Source: Ustilaginoidea virens (Eukaryota; Ascomycota; Sordariomycetes; Hypocreales; Clavicipitaceae). From it: 64,000 bases of DNA. The notes beneath the pieces are model-generated. The model was not told the origin of the DNA. It made no database searches and saw only the letters and a list, made by a program, of their open reading frames with translations. The translations under genes and the position numbers were made by a program. Positions within the stretch are counted from its first letter, which is position 1. Every line of letters begins with the position of its first letter. This document shows, piece after piece, positions 22,736 to 33,006 of the stretch. The stretch is from NCBI RefSeq assembly GCF_000687475.1, contig NC_057320.1, positions 2,356,001-2,420,000 on the forward strand, in the 5' to 3' direction.

Positions 22736-25700
22736 TCCCTTTTTAATACCGATCTTATATAAATCCTATACCTTTATTAATACCTTAATCGACTCGGGAT
22801 ATAACTACTATAGTGCTATAAGCGAAAAGATAGTATAACGGTTAGGCCTCTAACCTATCCGCCTGCTATAATATAGGGAAATCGGAATAGTAGTAGATAT
22901 TTAGAGCCGTTTAAGAGAATATAAAGTAATACATTCCTCTATTACCTATATCGTCTATATAGCGATCGATATTAATAGATAGCTATCTATGGTTATACTT
23001 TATATTATCTTAGGCCTTACTTGCGATATTATCCTTAGGATGCTTTAGATAGAGTATTATAATATTATACTATAGGCGAAATAGCACTAATTGAAGATCG
23101 GATCGGTAGGTAGCCTTATTATTAAAAAATCGACGAAAAGATAATAGGGTCTAATTGCAGTAAATATCCTTAGCTTAGTCTTCTACGGTATACTAAAGCA
23201 GGCGAAATACTTTAAGGACCGGTCGACTTCTTTTATTGCGATAAGCTTATAGGAGATAATATATATCCTCTATATTATACTACTACCTTATTAAGATTCC
23301 GCCTTACGATCGTAAGAGCTATAGGTACTCCTAATAGAATTATAGGAATTTGCCGACCTCTTTAATAAGGAGAAGGCTTTTAGTCTCCTTCTGCACTAGG
23401 GTATATTAGATTATTATATCCAGCTTAAAAAGACTATAGATAGGAGCTAGCTAGACCTACCTTAGGGCCTATTATATAATATGCCACGAGACTAGTTATT
23501 TAAGGTTTAGAGATAAGTAATTAACTTAATAGATAAAGGATAAATCTAAGCGAGTTCCTTATCGGTAGTAGTATTAGTCCTATTAGCTAAAAAGGGGAAT
23601 AGCGGGTAGCGTTTTTATATTAACTACCAGGCCCTTAATAAGGTTATAGCTTAAGACCGATACCCCTTCCCTTTAATTAAGGAGACCTTATAATCCCTAT
23701 CTTAGGCGAAATAGTTTATTAAGGTTAATATACATATAGTATTCTATAAGATATATATTGCAGAAGGCGATGAATACTTAATTGCATTCTGTATATAATT
23801 CGGACTATTTAAATAGCTTATTACGCTATTTAGCCTAATTAAGGCCCTTGCGATCTTTTAAAGATATATTAATAAGGCCTTAGGGAATACATTAGGAGAC
23901 TTTATAATTGCCTATTTCGATAATATTTTAATCTATACTAGGGGATTAAAAGCGGACTATATAGGGTATATTAAGGAAATCCTTTAATAACTATAAAAGG
24001 CCGGCTTAAATTTAGATCTTAATAAGTGCGATTTTATAGTAAAGGAGGTCTAGTATCTAGGATATATTATAATAGCTGGAAAGGAAATCTATCTAGACCC
24101 TAAAAAGATTAAAGCTATTTAGAATTGGGAAGTACCTACAAAATTAAAAGGCGTTTATAGTTTTCTTAGTTTTACTAATTTCTACCGCGACTTTATTCTA
24201 GACTTTTTTTACCTTATCGACCTTTTGGTTAGGTTAATAAAGAAAGGGGTTCTATTCTAATAGTTAGATAAAGAAAAGGCAGTATTCTAAGCACTTAAGT
24301 AGTATTTTATATTATCTCTAGTTTTCGCCTAATAGGACCCTAATAAGGAGATAGTCCTTAAGGCAGATAGTTCTAGTATAGCCCTCGATAGCTATTTATT
24401 ATAGGTCGGAAAGAATAGTATATTCTACCTTATTATATACTATTCTGCTTGCTTATCGGATGCAGAATAGAACTATACTATATATAATAAGGAACTCTTT
24501 GCTATTATCTCTTGCCTTAAGGCATAATTAGTAGAACTCTACTTAGTGGCCTCCCCTTTTATTATCCTTATTAACTATAAGAACCTAAAGTATTTCGCCC
24601 GACTATAAGAAATATCTAAGCGATAAGCCCGATAGGCTGAGACTCTAGTGCTTTTTAACTTCTATCTTTAGTATAGGCTAGGGTTATAAGCCTAATGCCT
24701 TAATATATTTTCTTAATAGGAATAAAAGGTAGATAGGATAAAGCTATAAATCGGTTAGATCCTAAAACTACTATCTATTTTAGCATTTAATATAAATAAA
24801 ATAGAAGGCGTTAGGACCCTAACTTTAGATTTAAAGGTTATCCTATCTTGCAGCCTATATATCTTCGCCGATACTTACCTTTAGGCTCTTTAAGATTAAG
24901 TAATATCTAAAGATAGTATATACCGGGCATAATAAATAGTAATAGCAAATAGAGAGCGATAATTCCCTATAGAGGTAGCGATATAGGAATAAATTGCAGA
25001 TTATACTCTAAACGCATATAGCACGCTATTTTACCGGGGGCGGCTATAGCTCCCATCATTCGAGCCCCTAATTATAATAGTAATTTAATAGTGCTATAAC
25101 TCGCCTATAGTAGATCACCTAAGGAAGAATACTACCTTCTAATTGCTATAACGGGATTATTATTTCGATAATATATTATCTGAGGTAGCAAGGTTTATTT
25201 AGAACTATCGATACTGTAGGGTATATAAGAGCTATTAGCTATAATAGGGTCTACTATAGCCCTTACTAATTTTAAACTATTTCTAGTCGTAAATATTAGT
25301 AGACTTTATAATAGACCTCCCTACCTATAATTCTTCCGATTTATGCTTCCTTATAGTAATTACCGACCGCTTATCGAAGTATATCTAGCTAGAGGCGATA
25401 TACTTTATAATAGCTAAAGAGTATATAAAGCGATTCTAATAATACTAATAGCATTTTTATAGATTCCCTAACGAGATTATTAGTAATAGAGGCTCGAATT
25501 AGGTAGGATAATTCTAAATAATACTTTATAAGGCAGTTAGGACTAAATAACTCCTTTCGACTATATATTACCCCTAAACTAATAGCAGTATAAAACGAAT
25601 AAACTAAAAGGTTTAGGCTATCCTTTATATTATAGTCTCCTTTAATTAATACGACTGGCCTAAATATCTTACGGTATGCCAACTCGCTTTAAATAACCGG

Positions 25701-26423
25701 ATATTATTAATAATAGGGTTTAGCCTGAACCGACTCCTTAATAGGTTCGATATGCTAACTATTACGCTAGCCTTAGAGGTAATACTAAGCTTAAAGATAT
25801 TAAAAAAGTAGGCAGCTTTTTTCCTAATTAACCTCTAAAAGGAAGGGGAGTTAGCCTAAGCTGCTATTACTTTCGCATAATAATAATAATAGGATATAAT
25901 AAACCGTTTATACCGCCTAGTGGAGTGCTTTTAGGTTAGAGATTGCGTATAGCTTAGCCTAAGGAATATTAAGACGAACCGCCCTTATAAGAAGCTCAAT
26001 TAGGTTTTTATTAAATATACTATTATTGCTATCTTATCCCTACTTATTATCCGATTTAATATTTCTAAGGGTATCTATTTGGTTTTTTATATCGACCTTA
26101 TCGAATAGGCCGCTTCCGATCTACTCTTAATATAAACTATAACTAATACTAAGCTAGGGCCCCTACTTATTCTCCTATAAGATTCTAATTAGCTATACAA
26201 AGAATATAAGGTTAAGGCGATATTAGTAGCGAAAAACGCTTAGGGCTAGGGTAGGAACCGTAATATATTAGTTAAATAGTAAAGGTACGACTTACCTATA
26301 TAGGAACCCTTAGAAAACTTTAAAGATTTAGCGGTATAAAAGGTATTTAAAGCTAAATAAGGTGATATTCGTATATATAATAGGCCCTTTAGGCTATCGA
26401 AATAAGGTCTACTAGACCTATAA
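22690..26423 (+). pseudogene. Gypsy II pol: protease, RT, RNase H, integrase, chromodomain
   Basis: Protease near 22785 with intact TLIDSG. RT about 23600-24120 with YFDN at 23913-23924 (second catalytic Asp now Asn). RNase H from about 24360. Integrase 25000-25800 with LVDFIIDLP near 25296 and a degraded SNRGSNQVGQF motif. Chromodomain near 26190-26350 (EYKVKAILVAKN, PLENF). All in one frame to TAA 26421, so no indel is needed. Stops are TAG/TAA at Gln or Trp positions. The minus-strand frame 25389-25682 is antisense to the integrase and is not a gene. Confidence 0.92.
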
Positions 26424-27505
26424 ATAATGCCTAAATGCCTATTTATAAAAAAAAAAAAAACCCTTAAAATATTAAAAAAAAAATACTAAGCTTATATGCC
26501 CCTCTCTTTTGGGCTAGTACTATCCTCCCCCCTCTCCTGCATTATAACTATTATACTTATCGTTATATAGACCTTCTTTAGCATTATCGGGATCGGCGTA
26601 CCCCTATAGCGGCTATTACTGCGGGGGCGGTAGTAGTAGGGGCGGCTGCATATAACCCCTATAGTAGTATCTATAGGGGGTCAGGCGTGCATATAGCAAA
26701 TAGGCTTAGTGCAGATAGTTGCCTATACGACCCTAATATAATAGCATTCCGGGGGATATACTATACGGGGAATATAGGGGGGGCTATAATAGGGCCCGAT
26801 AAAAATACCGTAGGGTCTATAGCGGCGGCGGTAGGGGATGCGGCAGTGCCGGCTAGGGCTGCTGCGGTGCCGGGGCGTTCTATAGCGGGTAGTATATCTA
26901 GGCCTCTAGGGGAACCTACGCACCCTACTTATAGGTAGGCAGTTCCCTGGCGTAATAGGTCAGTAAAGGGCAGGCGGGAGGGGGGGCTAGATAGGGCCGG
27001 GTAAAAGCCGCTAAGTACTACTCTATCCGGGTATAATACTCCTAGGCCTCTCATTATATATCCTATATTACGCTTAATATAGGGGCTAGATCGATGACCG
27101 ATTTAGTTTAGCGGTGGGAGGGAGTTATAGCCTAAAAGACGTCGGTTAATGCTTTATTAGCGGCATTATAGGGACTAAAAGTAAGACGCGGGATATAGGG
27201 AGTTATTTGGTCGGTAGCTATAATATGCCACTATTAGTTATTAAAGGCCCGAAAAGAGGGCGAAAGGATAATAGCCTAGGCTTTAGTTATTTCGGTCGTA
27301 AGACGTATAGGTTTAATAATAGTAGTGCCGTCTTTATAAGCCTTAATCTGCGCTCGGTAGATCCACTAAAATCTAAGATTACTAGCAAGCTTAAAGTCGA
27401 GCTATATATACAAGCTATATATATTTTAGTAGTAAAAATAGCCTTTACTTTTGCCTTTCCGCATATAGACGGGGAGAATACCGATTGCCTATATTTTTCG
27501 GTTAT
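26424..27505 (+). other. Extra 3' region of Gypsy II, first part
   Basis: GC-richer than the pol region. It starts with A-rich runs at 26446 and 26476. A plus-strand frame 26687-26938 is Ala/Gly-rich. A frame from about 27060 to 27500 reads with few stops (103 codons clean from 27207) and is cut by LINE L3. The opposite strand is nearly as open, so coding strand is undecided. No family recognised. Ends with the L3 target duplication 27490-27505. Confidence 0.45.
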
Positions 27506-28501
27506 TTATTATTATTAAATTACGCTAGAGGCTATTTAAAGCTAAATAACCTATCTAGTACTTCTATATAGATAATTCGGAAAGGGAAAAACCCGGTAGC
27601 CAGGAGGAAAACCCTTCCTACTTTCTTAATTTCTGCTTTTTATCGCCCCGCATCGGGGGCGGCGGGTATCTAGTGCGTAAGAGAATAGGGTACGCAACCG
27701 CTCAGGACTATATCTGGCGGTATTGCATAGGAAGAGTGCGAGCGAGAAGTCCCGGAATATTGGGTCTGGGTCGGTGATCTTATCGGGTGAGAAGTGAGAG
27801 GAGGGTGAAGCCGGGGGGGTAGGGCTAGTGGCGCGCTTGCGGCGGGCGTATTCTCGCCGGGCGCGTATCTATAGTGGCCCGGGCGCTTCTCGGTACGCGT
27901 TAATTTTTAGGTCAGAGGAGGAAGTAAGCTAATTCTGAAGGTTGAAGCGGGCGGCCTTAGGTATTGCGTTAGTATATAGGTCAGCGATGCCCCCTGACTT
28001 AGTGCCTTTTCTTCTTTTCTTCTTTTCCTTCGTAGCGCTAATTTTAAGGTATATAATAACCCCTCTGTCGCGGTATGGGGCCGGTGCTGACCCTATTAGC
28101 AGTACGGCAGCAGTAGCAGCGATAACAGCAATAATAATAATACCAGCAATAATAAAAATAATAGCAATAAAAATGCCCAAGCGGTCGGCGATACTGGATA
28201 AGGGGGTGAGTATGGGTCTTGCGCGTGGCGGGACCGCAGCTGACCCTTATAATATAGCCCGGAGAACTACGCGTATGGCCTTGCGGGCTATATCTAACGC
28301 ATTCGGAGGATCCTAAGTATTAATGCCATAGTCAATAAGGTATAGACCGGGTCGTACCCGCTCTCTGGCGAAGCTGATATAGGCAGGGACCGGTGCGGCC
28401 TGCTATCCCTGCGCTCTTGCGGGCAAGACGTGCGTGCCCCTGGAGAGGACCCCTGGGAACCGGGTCCTAGTGCAAGAGCTCCTAGACGCGCAGGAGACCA
28501 T
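27506..28501 (-). mobile_element. LINE L3: 5'-truncated Tad1-like 3' fragment
   Basis: Reverse complement ends in a (TAA)n tail at 27506-27516. Its last 300 bases align with the 3' ends of L1 and L2 (shared GGGTTTTTCCCTT and TAATTTAATAATAATAA blocks). A 16-bp duplication TATATTTTTCGGTTAT flanks it (27490-27505 and 28502-28517). Only about 1 kb remains, mostly 3' UTR with TTATTA-type microsatellite. It is markedly GC-rich and still full of CpG. Open frames at 27929-28316 come from the simple repeat and are not supported as genes. Confidence 0.9.
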
Positions 28502-29295
28502 TATATTTTTCGGTTATATCGCTTGTATAAAAACTCTTTATTATGGGCGTATTTATACTCCTTATCGGAGGAGTTACCCTCTAATAAGTAATTGCTTACG
28601 GCATACTATAGCTTATATTTGCGCTCTAAAGGGCTAGAGCGCTCGGCAGATAGGGCGGTTAGACTACTTATAGGTTACGGGATTTCTACGATATTGGGTT
28701 CTATAGGGGTTATCGTACTGCCTACGGCTTGGCCGCTACTAGGGTTCGGCTCGGATATATTCGGGGTCCTAATATAGTTAATTAGAGGAATATAGAGTCG
28801 CATCGGGCTCGAACCGATATATACGTTAAATGCAGGCGGAGATAGGGCGTAGCCTTTTAGAGAATATATAGGTAACTAGACTATTGATATTAGCATCTAT
28901 TACGACTTTAGGCAGGGGGGATAATACTTATAGTAGGATGCCGATAATAATTAAATCGGCTATAGGAAGGAAAAGGAAAAGAAAAAAAAGGTAATAAAAA
29001 AGGCGCGAGAGAAAACGTACCTTTACCTAAGGGGATTACCTACCGATAGCTAGCGAAAAATTTTTTATAATACCAACGGCTACTATAGATAGCTTCTAAC
29101 TAGCGATATAATGCCGGCTTTTTATACGCTTCTACTATACTACTATCGAATTGGCTATTTTATGATACCCCTTACTTGTACGAACTGGACCTAACGAATA
29201 GACTTAAGGTTATCGCGATAAAAACCTAGGCGACCTGATTGGGCTTATGCAGAAGAGGGGCGGGTTTCTAAATGCAATTAATTCGCTTGCGAGGC
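28502..29295 (+). other. Extra 3' region of Gypsy II, second part
   Basis: Continues the Gypsy II 3' region after L3. Short frames 28434-28637 and 28592-28777 read in different phases and begin in or near L3, so neither is supported. 29020-29130 aligns with Gypsy I 20200-20310. The rest has nothing I recognise. Confidence 0.45.
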
Positions 29296-29307
29296 GGAGG
29301 AGGGGGG
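29296..29307 (+). promoter_or_regulatory. Polypurine tract of Gypsy II
   Basis: GGAGGAGGGGGG directly before the 3' LTR, matching the tract at 20510 in Gypsy I. Confidence 0.75.
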
Positions 29308-29309
29308 TA

Positions 29310-29562
29310 TATTACGGGCTCGGACTATACCTACGCTATAATGTGGCTAGGACTCGGGCTGCGCTTATGCCTAGCCTAGGTAGGGTTATATAAGTTAGCG
29401 GTATAGGGTTACGGGATTACGCTAGGACCCCGACCCGTGCTAATATATAGTTAAATAGACTATCGAGAGGCCCTTATTCGGGTCCTCTCTCTTTCCTCCT
29501 TAGTCTATTTAATATATTCATTCGATGCCTATTTATAGTAGCCCTAGGGCCAGTCCTTTACA
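29310..29562 (+). repeat. Gypsy II 3' LTR
   Basis: 253 bp, begins TATTACGGGC and ends with an intact CCTTTACA. Followed by target duplication CCTAA. Confidence 0.93.
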
Positions 29563-29789
29563 CCTAATGCTCCAATATATATACTGTAATCTTATAGGTA
29601 TATGCGGAATTTGCGTAGGAATAGAGGATTAATATAGTTAAATAGCTATTTATCCTATTCACTATAGTCTTCGTAAAATAGTTCCCATAGGTTATCATCA
29701 ATTATATAGTCCTTCTCATAGGTATAGATTAAGAAGGCCAGGCGGTTGTGTAATACTATAGTGGTGGCATTAGGGGTAATTGGCTCTAT
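29563..29789 (-). pseudogene. Copia B1 segment: start of Gag
   Basis: Reverse match to B2 56240-56470. The first codon (complement of 29787-29789) reads ATA, as does B2 at 56240, so an original ATG is inferred. The following residues (EPITPNATT-like) agree between copies. The frame continues at 21200 beyond Gypsy II. Confidence 0.8.
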
Positions 29790-30420
29790 CGCGGTGGCCT
29801 TTATTATTAAATAAGGGAGCAAATCGCTATAACCTTTCGGGCAATACCGGTTGTGATGATACTGCCGGTTGTAATATTGATGATCGTAATTATGCTATAG
29901 TATTAAGAGGAGGGTTTAAGAGGGGGGGGGGATATATTATAAGGAGTATAAGATTCACTCTTATAAAGAGTATAAAATTCGATCTTACAGGGAGTATAAG
30001 ATTCGAGAGGGCTTTTATCCGTAAGGGTATTTATAAGGATATCTATAAGAGTAAAAGAAAGAAAGAAAGGGGTTAATTAGTAAGATAACCATTCAATAGA
30101 ATAGGCTATTTGCCTCCTATAGTAAGTAGGTAACTATTTAACGGAATAGATTAGCTGCCTTTTAGATCTACTAAAGGTATCTTCAAAGATTATAATAGTT
30201 AGTATATTTTCTTCCTTCGTAATAGATAAAGGTAGAAGAGGTCTACATTATTCTTCTAATTAGTCGGCAGTATAACCGTTTAATGGAATAGGTTATCTGC
30301 CTTCCTAATTAGTACGATTTACAATAGAAATCGTGTCTTCGAAAGTAATTTTGCTGATCTATAATGCACTATTCTTTGCGGGATATAATCCTATGAGTGG
30401 TGGTTATTACTACTGATCAG
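29790..30420 (-). other. Leader of Copia B1 (between 5' LTR and gag)
   Basis: Collinear with the B2 leader 55680-56239. It contains three to four spaced copies of a motif resembling CCGTTAAACGG with flanking AACC/GGTT, and here also a local triplication of GAGTATAAGATTCGA-like units (29940-30010) that B2 has once or twice. The plus-strand frame 29780-30076 is antisense to this and not a gene. Confidence 0.75.
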
Positions 30421-30750
30421 TGTTAATATAAACTCGGTGTACCTAGTTGTACGTAGGGTTGCGCGCGTGGTATTATATACCGTAAGGTCACTAAGTAAAG
30501 GATTTGATTGCTTTACTAATAACTAACTATCTAAAAGGAAAGAAAGGAAGCAAAAGAGGGTAATTACACGATGTGGCCTTTTTGTGCGTGCTGTGGTCAT
30601 ATGCATCGGCGCAGTCGGGCCGGGCTGCCCGCGTGCCTTACCGGGCTTAGGGGTAAAGGGGCAAAAGTGGCCACATTGTGCGCAACGGGTGTACGCGGCA
30701 TATCCGTTGCAATGTGCCCAATTGGGCACCTTGCGACAGCGATTCCGACA
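30421..30750 (-). repeat. Copia B1 5' LTR
   Basis: 330 bp, reverse complement of the B LTR (TGTCGGAATCGC...TATCAACA in element sense). Open frames on both strands at 30523-30807 come from its GC-rich middle. To the right starts LINE L0. Confidence 0.93.
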
Positions 30751-31260
30751 CCTACTGCCCCTAATAGGGTAGCAAAAGGTATCGCAAAATCGCTAATTAT
30801 AGAATAATTATTTTACCTCTAAACTATTACTAAAGCCTTTAAGGCTATACTAATAAATATCCTTAAGATCGAAATAGCTATATTACCTATCGATTTATAC
30901 CTAAATTATATCTACTAGCGATTTTTAGAAAGGATAGTAAAAACTAAAATAGCCGAATAAATTAACTATGCCTCTATTATAGTAATAGCGATACTTTAAT
31001 ACTATTAGTAGAGTAATTATAAAGGACTTTAGATATAAATCCTATTTTTAGACTTCGACTTATAGTAGCTAATAGCCGAAGAATACCTAGTAAAAAAGTA
31101 GCTTACTAAATAGTCTAAATATTAAGCCGCTATAAGAGCGAGACAGCGGTAATATAGGCCTATAGCGGTAGAAAAGGCCTTAGACTTCTAATTTATAGTT
31201 ATAATAATTAAGCTCTATAATAGCCTCCTTAAATATAAATCGGCCGTACTTACCTAGCTT
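30751..31260 (+). mobile_element. LINE L0, left fragment (C-terminal ORF2 region)
   Basis: Aligns with L1 35415 to about 35921, the ORF2 part after RT. It continues at 52784-52951 after Copia D1, where AGCTT is duplicated (31256-31260 and 52779-52783). The 5' part of L0 would lie left of B1, outside the window. It is the substrate into which B1, D1 and D2 inserted, hence the oldest element here. Fully degraded. Confidence 0.9.
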
Positions 31261-31476
31261 TATTGCAATTCTCAAGGTCACTATAAAAGCAGAGCCTATA
31301 GTAGTTTAATATATTCCAAAAAGACTCTTCGCGATTTCGCCCGCACCTAGGTAGCGGTATAGAACCGCCTCTAAAATCAATTCTAATAATCCTAATCGCT
31401 TCCTCTCGTCTATTTACCCCCCTCGCCTATAGCATATCGCGTCTAAGGAGTGGGCGCGGCAGGCGCGAACGAAGTA

Positions 31477-33006
31477 ATAGATATCGACAGAAAGAATAGG
31501 GGCGGCATTATATATAGCCGCTATAACCCTACCACCACAATCGCGAATAATATATAGTATAACCAGACCGAAACCGAGCCTGCCTAAAAGCGGATACGAC
31601 CCGCTACTATTATAATTAAAGAATCGATAAAAAAGCTCTAGGATTATATCCCCCTAGCGGTGCTAGGACAAGTGCGAGAAATTATAGAAACCATAGCCGA
31701 CGCAGCCCACAATAAGGCCACCCCGGACCCTATTGGCACCCTTATTAATACAATTTCGAAGACTATCGAAAAAGCTATTAAATCGGCCCTTTAGGATATC
31801 CTAAAATAAGCGCCGGCTACTACCTAGGCAAATATCGCGGCATAAGGATACGCTGCCACTACTATACCACCCTAATATACTATCGCTCCCCTTCCGGTCC
31901 CGCTATATATCTATAGGGAAATTTTAATTAAAGGCAATAGTATTAGCGAGGTCTTATATAACTAAATACCGGTTGAAATTATAGATGCCGTTAATAGAGC
32001 TACCACTAGGAATGCCGCGGTCGCGGCATACAGGCTATATAGCGGCGATACTATCGTTACCTTTATAGAAGAAGTAGCAAAAAGTCTTATCGCCGATATA
32101 AATTAGGTCCGACCCGCCTTTAGGCAAGAGGTAGAACTAAACCGATACTTATTTAGTCTTATTATTAAGAATTTCCCTACTAGCTATATAGCGAATATTG
32201 TAATTAAAGAAATCTGCTGAAACTTTACTAAAGCGAATAGAAAAGGCTTCGTTAGAGCCTCCCCCTACTGCCTATATAGGACTATTATACATACGCCCCT
32301 AATTATAGGCGTAAACTCTATTGACCTCGCTAATAAGCTCTATAAGTCTAGTATTATCTACTAGGCAGAGATATTCGAAGCTAAACCTTATAATAACGCC
32401 CTACACCCTAAATAGTACTATAACTGCTTTAAGTTTGGATATATTGCGGCCTATTGTATAGCGGCCTCGCGGTATAATTAATATAGCGCGGAAAGGCACC
32501 TAGAAGGGGAGCAGGCCTGCCTAATAGTCTCCTATAAATAAAAGGAGTTATATTTTAACTATAAAGGCCTATACCTAGTATAGTCCTGCCTCTATAGAAC
32601 CTCGAATAAGTAGTAGGAATTAGCTAAGAATTTTTATATTAGCCGACCTAGGCTCTTTATAGTGCCTCTTATAATATCTATAAATGCTACTCCTATCGCA
32701 GAATAGAACCGATATAAAGTAGCTAGCGCTTTACCCCTAAGGGAACTAATCGAGCGTATTATCTTAAAAGGATCCTCCCTATATAAATATAGCTACTACC
32801 CTAGCCGAGGGGGCTCTATCTCTAGAGGAATATTTAATATTAGATTAAACTATACTTTTACCGCGTTTTTATAACCGGTCTTAATATTAGGATAGATTGG
32901 GACCCTATTGGCCCTAGAGTCTACACCTGCTCCGGCCTTAACCTCTGCCTCTACTATAATTATTAATATACCGCCGCCACTAACCCCTATGTATCTATCT
33001 GTATAA
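31477..33006 (+). pseudogene. LINE L1 ORF1 (Gag-like RNA-binding protein)
   Basis: 509 codons from an ATA (original ATG inferred) at 31477 to TAA 33004. The middle part is rich in Ala, Ile and Thr. Near 32410-32500 a zinc-knuckle region reads YYNCFKFGYIAAYC, giving C-x2-C-x4-H-x4-C once mutated Cys and His are allowed for, with a further Cys-rich stretch after it. Such ORF1 proteins coat the LINE RNA. Many TAG/TAA codons. The stop could itself be a mutated Gln codon. Confidence 0.85.

Larger units (their letters stand above)
21201..29562 (+). mobile_element. Gypsy II: chromodomain Ty3/Gypsy element with CCTAA duplication
   Basis: Two 253-bp LTRs (21201-21453 and 29310-29562), gag, pol with chromodomain, and about 1.9 kb of extra 3' sequence interrupted by LINE L3. 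CCTAA lies at 21196-21200 and 29563-29567; B2 has the empty site near 56463. Same family as Gypsy I but a distinct subfamily: longer LTR, different 3' region. It has fewer stops than Gypsy I in parts of RT and integrase. Confidence 0.95.
7269..30750 (-). mobile_element. Copia B1: Ty1/Copia element on the minus strand, split by three later insertions
   Basis: Collinear with the complete copy B2 (55342-62594) in reverse. Segments are 7269-10512 (3' UTR, RNase H, RT, integrase), 11217-13199 (protease, Gag C-terminus), 20770-21200 (mid Gag) and 29563-30750 (Gag start, leader, 5' LTR). Each gap is bounded by a 5-bp duplication, and B2 shows the joined sequence. Its 3' end is cut by Copia A at 7268, so the 3' LTR lies left of the window. 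The right neighbour is LINE L0, so B1 inserted into L0. CCTAC at 30751-30755 would be its target duplication. Confidence 0.93.

Noticed and set aside
27929..28316. Two overlapping frames, one with an Ile/Ala-rich membrane-like stretch
   Set aside because: The hydrophobic stretch is a translated TTATTA/GCTGCT microsatellite in the 3' UTR of LINE L3.
28802..28818. Possible tRNA: ATCGGGCTCGAACCGAT folds as a perfect T-arm (minus strand)
   Set aside because: No matching acceptor, D-arm or anticodon arm within the required distance; at most a remnant or chance.
30523..30807. Cys/Pro/Gly-rich open frames in the Copia B LTR (also 55234-55572 and 62197-62487)
   Set aside because: Same LTR sequence three times, open on both strands; no start context or partner. 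LTR composition explains them.
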